64,000 bases of DNA from Bacteroidota bacterium (GTDB taxonomy: Bacteria > Bacteroidota > Bacteroidia > Bacteroidales > FEN-979), in assembly GCA_026391355.1 (NCBI GenBank), contig JAPLDH010000026.1, positions 1-64,000 of the forward strand. Direction: 5' to 3'. The notes under the pieces are model-generated. The model saw nothing but the letters and a program-made list of their open reading frames with translations. It was not told the DNA's origin and did not search any database. This document shows, piece by piece, positions 51,507-62,100 of this stretch (positions within the stretch are counted from its first letter, which is position 1; each line of letters begins with the position of its first letter). Both the position numbers and the translations under genes were made by a program.

Positions 51507-54500
51507 TTACAATAACTGGTTGCCGTGAAAAACCGGCAGATAGATCGTAAATATCGTTTTTACGCCTGGTTCTGATTCAAACAGAATATCCCCCCCGGCA
51601 TTTAGTATTATACTTTTAACGATTGCCAGACCCAGCCCCATCCCCCCTGATTTTGTCGTGAAATTGGGCTGGAATATCCGTAATGCCTGTTCAGGGCTGA
51701 TTCCTGAACCATTATCCATAATTTTAATCACCATGCGCGAGACTTCCCTTTTCAGAGAAATATGAATGATGCCCTGTTTATCTTCCCCAATGGCCTGTAT
51801 GGAGTTATTCAACAGGTTTGTAAATACCCGCATCAGTTGCTTTTTATCTGTAAACCCCCGGCAGTAGTTATCTTCACTTGAAAAGCTGATCCGGATCCGC
51901 GGTATGTTCTGGTAAAATTCCATTGCATCCCGAATCGCTTGTCCGATATCAACAATTTCGTTCTTTGTTTCCGGAGTTTTTGCAAAATCGGAGAATTCCC
52001 CTGCAATGACCGATAATGCTTCGATCTGTTCAGTCATCATCTCCGTGAACCTCTTAAGGCGTTTTTCCCAGTCCGGCGTTTTATCATCCCAGGCTTTCTG
52101 TATGTGCTGAACACTCAGTTTCATCGGGGTCAACGGATTTTTAATTTCATGAGCAACCTGACGTGCCATCTCCCTCCAGGCACTTTCGCGCTCTGACCTG
52201 GCAAGTAATTCCGCGCTTTTTTCCAGTTCACCGATCATCCTGTTGTATTCATCAACGAGTTTCCCGATCTCGTCTTTCTTGTTCCACTCCAGTTTTTCGT
52301 TCGATGTTGCAAGGTTGGTCTGGCTAAGCCGGCTGGCAAGCATCCGTAATGGACGACTAATATAATTGGTTACAACTACAACCAGGAATATCCCTGCTAT
52401 AATGAGCAGGACATAAATATTGATGAAAGCTACAAGAAATGTTGAAATCTCCCGTTTGAGGTCATCCTGGCGGGCAAAATAGGGCAGGTTCAGATAGGCA
52501 AGTAACTTGTTCCGGTCGTTGAAGAATGGAATATACGCCGAATAATAGCGATGTTTCCCTATGGTTTCCGAATGAATATAAAGCGAGCTGTGAAAATCCC
52601 TTACATTTGTAAGGGCAGTCCTGTTCATCAGGTTGGAGATAAGGCCTTCTTCAAAGATTTCAGGGCGGGAAGTAGTGATCAGGTGTCCTTCGGGATCAAA
52701 TAAATTCACATCGGAAAAAAAGATATTGGCATATTTCATCATTAATTCATTCAGACTCTGAATGCTATCCATTGTCAGTCCATCTTCCATTCCCATCTTA
52801 TGTTGCAGTTCAACCAAAATGGAATGGGTCCGTTCACTAAGGTTTTCCCTGTTTTTCTCTGAATTCAGCCGCCTGATATACCCGACCATGAGAATACCTA
52901 TGATCACAAGGGATGCAACCATAACACTGATCATCGAGAGCTGCAGGCGGTCGCCAAGCCTGTATAATGAGATGCGCGTGATAACCCGGAACCTTACAAC
53001 AAGAATAAAAAATAATGCGATAAATGAAAAAAGGATAAACAACCATGAAAATGGTGCGATCATATCAAGCAATGAATCTTCCTTTTTGCTGATATCAAAG
53101 ATGGTGTTGGAGTCGATTGGAAGACAATAATGGTTCATACCATCTTTATCGTAAAAATGGGCACTATTATTTTGGTGTAAAAGGGTATGGTCCAGATCGA
53201 TACTGTAATGAAAGCTTCCCACCCGGTGTACCAGCTTGCCTGCCCTGTAAAAGGCATAGGAATATTCGGAGATATCAGGTAAATGATATTGTTTCTGGTC
53301 GATCAGTAATTCTGGAAAACCAAGATCATTGAATATAAGAATTGAACTGATCTCCACATAGGCAAAATAGGGGTTATCCAGGGAATCTTTCGTAGGTAAC
53401 GGAATGATTGCAAGGTAATTGCGATATCCATAACCATAATCAAGGTAAAAAAGATGATTACTCAGGGTTGGTTTTCCATACTCCTTCAGGACATTCTGAA
53501 AATAGAGGTCGCAGTTGATCAGGTAATTCCGGGGCTGTATTCGGAGGCTTTTCTTCCCGGAGCAGATTGTGATCTGTATATTGTAGTCTTTCCATTCCTT
53601 CCTGAAATATCTGTTCTCAAGATAATCTGTGATGCTGTCTTCAAACACAGAACCGGAAGTGTCGGGAATTGCCCTGTAGTAGCGAAAAAGCACAGAGTCC
53701 CTCACCATTGCAGATTCCTGCCGGTTAAACAGCATTTCACATACCGGGTCTTTTTCAGTGGCGAGCTTCATTGCAAGGAGTTTTCTCTTTTCCTTTTCAA
53801 TGACTGAATTTGCATGATCCAATATAACAGTGCTGCAAACCGAAAATAAAACCAGGTAAAAAATGATTGCTGAAAGAGAGAATTTTTTCAGTTCCACACC
53901 TTTTAAAGCCATCAGATCCTTACTCCCTGACAACTGATAAAAATACCCGATCAGTGGAAGTGAAAAGAGTAAAAAAGAAAGAAAAATAATGCTGATAATA
54001 AAGAATCCAACTATGCTGTAAGTAGTTAATCCTGAGATCTTTTGAAGGGTTAATGGAATGGTGGAGTTGACAGTTAGCTGTTGTATCAGGTAAATCACTA
54101 TACAAAAACCTGCACTCAGAATAAAGAGGATACCAAAGCAAACCATGATACGTTTTCCGGTCGTTTGCTTTTTTATTACTTGACTTTCAGGTAAATGAAG
54201 GAAAAAGATGTAAGCAATCGCCAGTATCACGATCGCATTTATTAGGAAATCTCCAAGGGAAGGTAAAAACGATGAGGCAGAAAATAGCTGTTGTCCAAAA
54301 AATTCAGAATTGTAAAGGACTCGTGGTAATCTGAAATAGTACTGAATGAACCTGATGATTATGACATAAATGGAAAAACTTAAAATAAAAAGCAGTTTTC
54401 GTTGAAAAACATAGTAAACTCGTTTATAAAATTGGTATAAAGAAAGGATAACAAAAAGAAAACCAATAACATACAATGACAACAGCACAAATATACGGGG

Positions 54501-55130
54501 AGTCGAAAGGGTAATTTTTGAAGGAAGTTGAAGCATGAAAAGAAAAGCCCCTTTGTCAGACCTGATGCTGATGTTTCCGCTTTGAAGGCTAATGGTTGTT
54601 CCCGGAGGAACATGAAAATCCTCCCTGAAATTATTTTCCAGAAATTCATTTTCGATCGGATATTCATGTTTAAGCAGAATAAGAGCAGTGTAAACACTTA
54701 CTGAGTCAGAGGTTTCCCGTATAGCGTACCAACCGTTTTTAAGCTGAATAACCCGTATTTCTGATGAATGAATGGTATTTATGAATAACTCTTTAACAGG
54801 AATTTCATTTGTTGACCAATATTCAATTGAATCCCTTTGGGAGATATAAAATCCTAAACCCTGGTCATTAAATAATTTCTGAAATTTTCCTGATGTGTTG
54901 ATCCATTCTTCGGAGTTAAATTGCCCCTTATATTGTTTAAGTTCTGCAAGTAATTTTTGAGCCTGGTTTACTTTTTCCCTGAAAACAGTTTCAAATGTTC
55001 TTTTAATTTCTTCGGGACTGTTCTGGTAAGAAAAATAAAACTGAATAAGTATGGCAATAAAAAAGAAAAAAAATCCTGCACCAAGTGAGGATAAAACCGG
55101 GAAATTTTTCAGTTTTTCTTGAATTTTCAT
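51507..55130 (-). CDS. Large membrane histidine kinase (NtrY-like)
   Basis: A 1,207-residue sensor kinase. The N-terminal half has one TM followed by a ~150-residue extracytoplasmic segment, a block of about seven further TM segments (about 210-420), and then a second extracytoplasmic region, another TM pair and a double sensory region (about 440-900). HAMP follows (NYISRPLRMLASRLSQ). The HisKA phospho-His is H994 in ARQVAHEIKNPLTPM. The HATPase has NLLNNSIQAI, DNGSGIS and GMGLGLAI. The TPMKLSVQHIQKAW dimerisation helix is NtrY-type. No response regulator is adjacent. It may sense envelope or nitrogen-related signals. Confidence 0.88.
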   Translation of the reverse strand: MKIQEKLKNFPVLSSLGAGFFFFFIAILIQFYFSYQNSPEEIKRTFETVFREKVNQAQKLLAELKQYKGQFNSEEWINTSGKFQKLFNDQGLGFYISQRDSIEYWSTNEIPVKELFINTIHSSEIRVIQLKNGWYAIRETSDSVSVYTALILLKHEYPIENEFLENNFREDFHVPPGTTISLQSGNISIRSDKGAFLFMLQLPSKITLSTPRIFVLLSLYVIGFLFVILSLYQFYKRVYYVFQRKLLFILSFSIYVIIIRFIQYYFRLPRVLYNSEFFGQQLFSASSFLPSLGDFLINAIVILAIAYIFFLHLPESQVIKKQTTGKRIMVCFGILFILSAGFCIVIYLIQQLTVNSTIPLTLQKISGLTTYSIVGFFIISIIFLSFLLFSLPLIGYFYQLSGSKDLMALKGVELKKFSLSAIIFYLVLFSVCSTVILDHANSVIEKEKRKLLAMKLATEKDPVCEMLFNRQESAMVRDSVLFRYYRAIPDTSGSVFEDSITDYLENRYFRKEWKDYNIQITICSGKKSLRIQPRNYLINCDLYFQNVLKEYGKPTLSNHLFYLDYGYGYRNYLAIIPLPTKDSLDNPYFAYVEISSILIFNDLGFPELLIDQKQYHLPDISEYSYAFYRAGKLVHRVGSFHYSIDLDHTLLHQNNSAHFYDKDGMNHYCLPIDSNTIFDISKKEDSLLDMIAPFSWLFILFSFIALFFILVVRFRVITRISLYRLGDRLQLSMISVMVASLVIIGILMVGYIRRLNSEKNRENLSERTHSILVELQHKMGMEDGLTMDSIQSLNELMMKYANIFFSDVNLFDPEGHLITTSRPEIFEEGLISNLMNRTALTNVRDFHSSLYIHSETIGKHRYYSAYIPFFNDRNKLLAYLNLPYFARQDDLKREISTFLVAFINIYVLLIIAGIFLVVVVTNYISRPLRMLASRLSQTNLATSNEKLEWNKKDEIGKLVDEYNRMIGELEKSAELLARSERESAWREMARQVAHEIKNPLTPMKLSVQHIQKAWDDKTPDWEKRLKRFTEMMTEQIEALSVIAGEFSDFAKTPETKNEIVDIGQAIRDAMEFYQNIPRIRISFSSEDNYCRGFTDKKQLMRVFTNLLNNSIQAIGEDKQGIIHISLKREVSRMVIKIMDNGSGISPEQALRIFQPNFTTKSGGMGLGLAIVKSIILNAGGDILFESEPGVKTIFTIYLPVFHGNQLL

Positions 55131-55245
55131 CTAATTTTCTGAACAATAATCAAATGCATGAGACCTCATTAAATCGCTTTTAACGAACTTTCCGGAAGAA
55201 ATCAGTGCAACACCTGATTTCAGGGGTATCGTTTATCTGCGGGCT

Positions 55246-56142
55246 TTATTTTGCCTCATTTGCAATTTTAAAGAGGTAAATCAAACTTGAATAATTACCC
55301 TTATTTCGTCTAGCAGATTTGTTGGATTTTATTCCGTTTAAAAACGCCCGAAAATAATTTTGTTTTTTCGTTTTATATTTTTCGCTGATGAGTGAAATAT
55401 AGAAAGCATCAAATTTTAATGGTACAATTTTGACCAGATGGAACCCATGCTTTTCACCAAGTAATTTAACGGTAGCCTGGGTAAAATGATAAAGGTGCCT
55501 TGGAACATCCAAAGCTGCCCAGAATTCCCTGTATTTAACTGAATCCCATGAATCATTGTTTGGTAGTGCGACAATCAGGGTTCCTTCCGGTTTCATCAGT
55601 TCCCTGATCCTCTCCATTCTTGTTCCCAGGTCATGAACATGCTCCAGAACGTGCCACATGGTAATAACATCAAACTGTTTCTTTCCGGGAGCATCCAGGT
55701 AAGATTCCGGGTAAACCTCGATCCCATGAAATTCAGTTGCATAATGGCGGGCAGCTTCATTGGGTTCAATCCCTGTGACCTTGTACCCATTCTTCGCACA
55801 ATACGCAGGTAATTCACCTGTTCCACATCCGATATCGATCAGTTCTCGTCCGTGTGAATATTTTTTTATCAATCTGTATTTAGTTCGAACAGAGATAGAT
55901 CTTATGCCACGGTAGATATAACTCAGCAGATCCCTCTTCCTGGCATTATGTGCAATATACTCCGTCGATTCATAATATTTTCCGATATCGGGTTTTTCAG
56001 GACGAGGATTTGTAAAACGGAATCCGCAATCTACACATTGCACAACAACGAATTGCTCCATACTTAAAAAATGATCCGTAACGTTCAGGAATTGCCTGAA
56101 ATCCGATTGACCACAAACAGGACAAGTAGATAATGATTCCAT
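55246..56142 (-). CDS. Class I SAM-dependent methyltransferase with zinc-ribbon N terminus
   Basis: A 298-residue protein. The N-terminal 45 residues have two CxxC pairs (CPVCGQ and CVDCGF) like a zinc ribbon. The Rossmann methyltransferase core follows (LIDIGCGTGELPAYC for SAM binding, VTGIEPN acidic loop, DVITMWHVLEHVHD). The type is common in polysaccharide or lipid loci, where it may modify sugars, but no such genes are nearby. The start is 12 bp from a parS-like site that separates it from mnmG. Confidence 0.85.
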   Translation of the reverse strand: MESLSTCPVCGQSDFRQFLNVTDHFLSMEQFVVVQCVDCGFRFTNPRPEKPDIGKYYESTEYIAHNARKRDLLSYIYRGIRSISVRTKYRLIKKYSHGRELIDIGCGTGELPAYCAKNGYKVTGIEPNEAARHYATEFHGIEVYPESYLDAPGKKQFDVITMWHVLEHVHDLGTRMERIRELMKPEGTLIVALPNNDSWDSVKYREFWAALDVPRHLYHFTQATVKLLGEKHGFHLVKIVPLKFDAFYISLISEKYKTKKQNYFRAFLNGIKSNKSARRNKGNYSSLIYLFKIANEAK

Positions 56143-56153
56143 GAATATATTTT

Positions 56154-56169
56154 TGTTTCACGTGGAACT
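56154..56169. other. parS-like ParB-binding site, downstream of mnmG
   Basis: TGTTTCACGTGGAACT matches the parS pattern TGTTnCACGTGnAACA at all but the last position. The core GTTTCACGTGGAAC is palindromic apart from one base pair. It abuts the mnmG stop codon (56170-56172). Confidence 0.65.
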
Positions 56170-58047
56170 TCATCGGCCAATATAGACAACTAAGGCTGAA
56201 ATATCAGCAGGGGAAACTCCACTGATACGTGATGCTTGTCCAATGGTTCCCGGTTTAATTTTTGTCAGTTTCTCCCTTGCTTCAAACGAAAGCGATTTTA
56301 GTTCAGTATAATTGAAATCCGGATGTAGCTGAATATCTTCAAACCTTGCTAATTTACCTACAATTTCGTGTTCTTTCTCAATATAGTTCTCATATTTGAC
56401 AGCTATTTCAGCCCCTTCGAGCTCTTCTTCAGATATTTCTCCCAGGTTATCAAGAAATATCGAAAATGCCGGGATTCCATGTATCAGGTCGAAAATACTA
56501 ATTTGCGGGCGTAAAAGGATTGCCGAGATCTTTGTTTTCTGAAGAATACCAGGAGTATTTTGGCTATAAAGTACAGGGTTTATCTCCTCAGGGGTAACTC
56601 CTTCCAGTTTTAGCTGTTCGATAATCCTATTAATTTTTTCATACTTTTCCCTCACCTTATCCATTCTTCCCTTTGAAGCAAGTCCCAATTCATAGGAAAG
56701 GGGTGTAAGCCGGAGGTCTGCATTGTCCTGTCGCAGAAGAATGCGATATTCAGCTCTTGAGGTGAACATCCGGTAAGGTTCTTCTGTTCCTTTGGTGATC
56801 AGATCATCAATCAATACTCCGATGTAGGCTTGCGACCGTGACAAAATCAAAGGTTGTTTCCCTATAATCTTCAGGTGTGCGTTGATTCCAGCCATGATCC
56901 CCTGTCCAGCCGCTTCCTCATATCCGGTAGTACCATTAATCTGGCCGGCAAAATAAAGGTTTTCTATTACCTTGGTTTCAAGGGTAAAATTAAGCTGAAA
57001 TGGAGGAAAATAATCATATTCGATTGCATATCCGGGTCTGAAAAATCGTGCATTTTCAAAACCGGGAACTTTTTCCAACGCCTCAAACTGGATCTCTTCT
57101 GGAAGTGAAGAGGAAAAACCATTAACATAATATTCTACAGTATTCCATCCTTCCGGTTCAATAAAAAGCTGATGCTTGTCTTTACCTGCGAACCGGTCAA
57201 TCTTATCTTCTATCGAGGGACAATACCTTGGCCCTCTTCCTGAAATTCTTCCTGTAAATAGTGGCGATTTGTCAAATCCTTTCCTTAAAATATCATGAAC
57301 CTCGGAATTCGTATGGGTAAGATAACAGGATTTTTGTTTTTTTGGTTCCGCTTTATCAAGGAAAGAAAAACATTGTGGTTGCTCATCTCCTTTTTGTTCG
57401 ACCATCTTTGAAAAATTCAGCGACCTTCCATCAACTCTCACCGGGGTCCCTGTCTTCATTCTTCCTGAATCAAATCCCAGAGATATCAGATTTTCTGTCA
57501 AACCAACGGAAGCCTTCTCCCCTATTCTCCCTCCTCCAAAATGATTCTCTCCAATATGTATTATCCCATTCAGAAAAGTTCCGTTGGTCAGAATAACTGC
57601 TTTCGCTGAAAATTCCATTCCCAGACTTGTATTAACACCGGCAACTTTTTGATTCAAGGTTGTAATACTTGTCACATTATCCTGCCAGAAATCGATATTT
57701 TTTGTATTCTCCAACTGCAATCTCCAATCCTCTGAAAACCGGATTCTGTCGTTCTGTGCCCGTGGACTCCACATTGCTGGTCCCTTCGATTTATTCAGCA
57801 TCCTGAACTGAATCGTTGTTTTATCTGTAATTATCCCGGTAAATCCTCCCAAGGCATCAATTTCCCTGACTATCTGTCCCTTAGCTATACCACCAATTGA
57901 TGGATTGCAAGACATCTGAGCCATGGTCATCATATTCATGGTTATCAGTAAAACGCTTGATCCAAGATTTGCTGCAGCGGATGCAGCTTCACATCCAGCA
58001 TGCCCTGCTCCTACCACTATAATATCATACTTCTTTTTCCAACTCAT
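56170..58047 (-). CDS. mnmG: tRNA uridine-5-carboxymethylaminomethyl(34) synthesis enzyme MnmG
   Basis: A 625-residue FAD enzyme that, with MnmE, modifies U34 of several tRNAs. It has the Rossmann GAGHAGCEAA near residue 13, the family block MSCNPSIGGIAKGQIVREIDALGG, two Cys used in flavin chemistry (in MSCNP and near RYCPSIEDK), the GQINGTTGYEEAAGQG motif and the C-terminal MnmE-binding helices. Length is normal. Its start and stop are bordered by parS-like sites, which recalls the gid/par region near oriC of many bacteria. mnmE, rsmG and parAB are not in the window. Confidence 0.96.
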   Translation of the reverse strand: MSWKKKYDIIVVGAGHAGCEAASAAANLGSSVLLITMNMMTMAQMSCNPSIGGIAKGQIVREIDALGGFTGIITDKTTIQFRMLNKSKGPAMWSPRAQNDRIRFSEDWRLQLENTKNIDFWQDNVTSITTLNQKVAGVNTSLGMEFSAKAVILTNGTFLNGIIHIGENHFGGGRIGEKASVGLTENLISLGFDSGRMKTGTPVRVDGRSLNFSKMVEQKGDEQPQCFSFLDKAEPKKQKSCYLTHTNSEVHDILRKGFDKSPLFTGRISGRGPRYCPSIEDKIDRFAGKDKHQLFIEPEGWNTVEYYVNGFSSSLPEEIQFEALEKVPGFENARFFRPGYAIEYDYFPPFQLNFTLETKVIENLYFAGQINGTTGYEEAAGQGIMAGINAHLKIIGKQPLILSRSQAYIGVLIDDLITKGTEEPYRMFTSRAEYRILLRQDNADLRLTPLSYELGLASKGRMDKVREKYEKINRIIEQLKLEGVTPEEINPVLYSQNTPGILQKTKISAILLRPQISIFDLIHGIPAFSIFLDNLGEISEEELEGAEIAVKYENYIEKEHEIVGKLARFEDIQLHPDFNYTELKSLSFEAREKLTKIKPGTIGQASRISGVSPADISALVVYIGR

Positions 58048-58062
58048 GTTCCACGTGAAACA
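58047..58062. other. parS site at the mnmG start
   Basis: TGTTCCACGTGAAACA matches the parS consensus TGTTnCACGTGAAACA fully. Its first base overlaps the mnmG start codon (complement 58045-58047). Confidence 0.75.
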
Positions 58063-58139
58063 TATTCGGTGATTCTTCCATTTCTAGTACATTACAACAT
58101 GTTGACCTCATTTATATAAATATTCCCACTAACATTCAA

Positions 58140-58161
58140 GTGACAGGGTGACAAAGTGACA
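58140..58161. repeat. GTGACA direct repeats
   Basis: GTGACA at 58140-58145, 58148-58153 and 58156-58161, in the gap between mnmG and ybeY. Related GTGACA/GTCACC units continue into the 3' end of ybeY (58218-58240). Confidence 0.65.
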
Positions 58162-58217
58162 AAGAAACATTTCTCCGTACCCCTATAATTCTTGAACCAT
58201 ATAATCCAGAAATCATA

Positions 58218-58664
58218 TCACCATGTCACCTGGTCCCTCCTATCCCTTCTCCCCAGATAAAAGTCCTCCTTTGTCCTCATTAATTTCTTCTCTTTTCCCG
58301 TTTTATCGGTGTAGCCAATTAAATGCAGTATGCCATGAATCATTACCCTGTGCAATTCATTGATAAACTCCGTTTCAAATTTTAATGCGTTCTCCACTAC
58401 CCTCTCAATGCTGATGTATATTTCTCCTGCAATTTTTTTAGGTTCTTCAGAAAAATTGAAGGTTACAACATCTGTTAACTTCTTATGTTTTAGATATTTA
58501 CAATTTATTTCATTCAAATATTCGTCGTTGCAAAAAATAAAATTTATTGCCTTAATCCGTTTACCCTCCTTTAAAACAGTCTCTTCCACCCATAACCGGA
58601 CCTGGGTTTTATTTTTTAAGGTAAATTCAATATTTTCTGCAAAAAAAAGGATCCGGGGACTCAC
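58218..58664 (-). CDS. ybeY: rRNA maturation endoribonuclease YbeY
   Basis: A 148-residue zinc enzyme for 16S rRNA 3'-end processing and ribosome quality control. The zinc motif is HGILHLIGYTDKT; as in other Bacteroidota the third canonical His is replaced (YTD instead of YDH). INFIFCNDEYLNEINCKYLKHK-type N-terminal sequence and TDVVTFNF are family-typical. The last residues (RRDRRDQVTW) are encoded by a repeat-like stretch and do not look conserved. It lies 10 bp after the RsbW-like gene in a minus-strand series. Confidence 0.9.
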   Translation of the reverse strand: MSPRILFFAENIEFTLKNKTQVRLWVEETVLKEGKRIKAINFIFCNDEYLNEINCKYLKHKKLTDVVTFNFSEEPKKIAGEIYISIERVVENALKFETEFINELHRVMIHGILHLIGYTDKTGKEKKLMRTKEDFYLGRRDRRDQVTW

Positions 58665-58674
58665 AATACATGTC

Positions 58675-59160
58675 TTAGACCAGTGATTTTTGTTTGTTGA
58701 AATAGCCTTTCAACTGCTTGATCCTTTTTATGTTTGTTTCCTGGCCTATGCTGGAAATGTTAAACACGATCTCTACAGCATTTCCTTTCGCATTATATCT
58801 AACCTGATCAGATAAAGTTTTAATCAAAAAAATCCCGGTTCCTCTCCTTTTGTCAGCGTTCCCTGAAATATCCAACGGGTCAGGCACTGAATCAAAATCA
58901 AATCCTTCGCCTTCATCTTCGACCGTGAATTTCAATCCATTCCTTATCCATTCGGAAGCGATGGTTACATTTTTCCTGGTGTCATTTTTATTTCCATGAA
59001 GAATTGCATTCCTGACAGCTTCTTCTATTGAAACAAGAATGTTACCATAATAAGTTTCGTTCAAATGATACGTATCACAAATCTCCTCTACAAACAAGAT
59101 CACCTTTGTCATCTCATTCATTGTGGATGATATAATCAGGTCATTGGATTGTCTCGACAT
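58675..59160 (-). CDS. RsbW-like GHKL ATPase (anti-sigma regulatory family)
   Basis: A 161-residue single-domain ATPase of the serine kinase/anti-sigma type. The N box is ISVEEAVRN-like (VSIEEAVRNAILHGN), the G1 box is VEDEGEGFDFDSVPDPL and the G2 box is RGTGIFLIKTLSDQV. Such proteins phosphorylate an STAS anti-sigma antagonist or act in other partner switches; no STAS gene is adjacent. It starts 1 bp after the DUF4175 gene ends, so the genes are tightly coupled. Confidence 0.85.
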   Translation of the reverse strand: MSRQSNDLIISSTMNEMTKVILFVEEICDTYHLNETYYGNILVSIEEAVRNAILHGNKNDTRKNVTIASEWIRNGLKFTVEDEGEGFDFDSVPDPLDISGNADKRRGTGIFLIKTLSDQVRYNAKGNAVEIVFNISSIGQETNIKRIKQLKGYFNKQKSLV

Positions 59161-59161
59161 T

Positions 59162-62100
59162 TTACCGCTGAAATTTCAAAAAATAACTGTTTATCTTTGT
59201 CTTATAAAAATTATTAAACTCCGGTTGTACTGTTTTTAATAATTCGGTTGAACCGTACTTCAGCATGTTATACTGAAAATTTGTTTTAGGGTTACTATAA
59301 TTTCCTTCTTTTGCTTCAGTTGATTGTCTTTTTTCCTCCTGACCTCTTTTCTGTTCAGCCTTCTCCGATTCGAGTAATCTGGTCAGTATTTCGGCCTGCC
59401 TGTTTATTGTTTCCTGTAAAATCCGTTTGTTTACCAAATCCTTTTCCGTTTTTTCCATTTTATCCATCGCATCATTAAGGCCATTTTGGTCCTTCATTCC
59501 CTGTTCATTCATCCCGTCGATGTATTTTTTCATTTCCTGACGAATGGCTTCCTGTTGTGCTGCCATTTTTGCCAGCTGTTCGCTCATCTGCTGACCTCCT
59601 GGTTTTCCATATGGTTGCTTTCCTTGTTTTTGTTCTGCATCCATTTTCTCTTTCATCTTCTGCATTTGCTTGTTCAGTAGTTCCTGCATTGCCCTCATAT
59701 TCTTCAAGGACATTTTTCCACTCATCTTTCCATTTTTACAAGAGGTTTTTCCACCTTTCATCTGCATCTGGCTTTGCATATTATTCTCCATATCCTTCAA
59801 TGATTCAGATAGCATTAATGCAAGGTTATTTACAGCAGTCATTACGAACTGCTGTTTAATTGACGCCACCGGCAAGTTTCTTGCATCCAAAGATTTTACA
59901 GCTTCTCCTATATTCTGATCTATCGCCGATATTTCCCGCATGATATAAGGTTTTATCGAGGCTTCCCTTTTTGCAAGCTGGTATAATGAATCCTCTACCA
60001 ATTTCAGATCCTCCTTAAGGTTGTTCTGATCTTCGATGATCTTCAAAAATTTCGGATCCGTCCGTTGTGTGGTATTTGTCCTGCTTATCAACTCTTCCTG
60101 ATCAAAGGAAATCCTTACCAGATATTGCAGGATCTGTCTCAACCTTTCAACATTCTCTTCCATCTGTTCCATCTCCATCCCGTCCTCCATGTCCTGAAGT
60201 TTTTTAGACATGGATTTCATATTTTTTGCACTGTTTTTCTGAGACTTTGAAGCTTCTTTCCTGTTTTTCTTTTCCAGAGCTTTGGAACTTTTGCTCAATT
60301 CCTCCTGTACAGCTTCTTCGTCCTGTTTGGTATCAGGAAATTGATTAGGTTCTTCCAATTCCTTATTCTTCTTCTCAAGATCTTTAAGCTTATCTTTCAG
60401 ATCCTCGAAGTCCTTATTAATTTCTTTCTGGTTTTGTTCCAGTTTTTCAGTACTGTTTTCGTCCCTTTTTGTGTCTTCTGAAAGTTTCTCTTGCTTCTCA
60501 GCCAGTTTGTCAAGCTTTTCAATAGTTTCAGAAAGATTTTTCTCAAATTCTATCTGCTTAAATAACTCCAGTGACCGGTCCAGTTGCTTTTCAAGATCCT
60601 TATTATCAAATTTCATTTTTTCGAGCATTTCGTTGATCTTTGTTTTATCGATCTTATCCAGCAATTCGTTGATCTTTTCCAGCATCTTTTTCATATCTTC
60701 GTCCATCACCTGGCTGATCAGTTCCGATAATTTCTTTTGCTTCTCCATGATCGACTGATCAATTTGCTTATACTGCTCTTCATAGGCATTTTTCTCATCG
60801 TTCTGTTTCTGAATATCTTCCAAATTTTCTTTTATCGATTTCTGTCTTTCCAGCAATTCTTCTATCTGTTTCCTTTCCTGCCAGCTAAGCGTACTTTTAT
60901 CATTCAGTTTCTTATTCAGGTCGTCAATCTGTTGTTCAAGTTTCTTTGTTTCCCGTAACGAATTTTCCAGATCCTTTGTGATGGATTGTTCCTGTTTGGC
61001 CGTAATCTGTTCAACCTCTTCCAATGTTGGAGCTTTAAATTGGTACATCCTGGTTCTTGCACATTTCGGTCCATGAATCCCATCATTGTCACACACTTCA
61101 AAATAATAATCCACCTGATCGCCGGGATTCTTAATTACCTTGGCAAGATCGAATGAATAATAGAACTGCTGTTGGTTTATATTCTTATTTATGGACAAAT
61201 TAACATGCTGAACGTCTTTATTATTAGTATCTCCATTATATATAATGGTATAGTTGAAAGTCAACCTGCTGAACCCGTAATCATCTTTAATGACACCTTG
61301 GAAAAAAAGCTTTGATTTTACCGTTGAATCTTTTGTTTCCTGAACAGTAATTGACGGGGCTACATCAGGAATAACTGTAATGGAATAGGAAAGTGAATCA
61401 TGCTTTTTACTGTAGGCATTTTTTGATTGTATTTTATACCAGATATTTTTTGAAAATGAGGATGAGTACTCAAACCTGTTGCTCTCTTTCTTATCCAGTA
61501 GTTTAACCAAGGTGTCGAATTTCATGATCACGGCATCCACATCTTTTGTATAAATCTGCCATTTGACATTACTTCCTTGCGGAATTACAATATCCCCTGT
61601 ATTTTCAATTATTTCTTTTTGCCTGTTAATATAAGCCGGATAGGTCAGTTCAACATTATAATTCAGGATAACCGGTTTCGGATAGACTTTCAGTTCATAT
61701 TGCTCAGATCGGAATTTACCAGCTACCATCCGGAAAATGATGGTTTTTTGCAAGGTTTTAAAAGTGTAGGAAAAATGCAGATTATTATCCCTGTTCATTT
61801 TAAATAAGGAACCTTCTGTTTCAAGTTCTATCTCCCCCGGGATTTTTTCTCCCGATACTTTTATACTTAATGTAAAATCTTCCTGTTGAAATGCTTCAAG
61901 ACTTTTGTTCAGCACAACCATGTGAAAGGGAAACTCAACTTCAAATTCCTTGTTGTGATGGATGATCCTTCCAGCCGGCCTGGTAATCATGGAAGGCGAT
62001 ATCAGACCCATAATCAGTATAATTAAAGCAGGTGGAATTGCATATCTTAAAAATTTTTTGTTCCTTGAAAGATCAATTGCCGAAATAAAAGGAACCGGCC

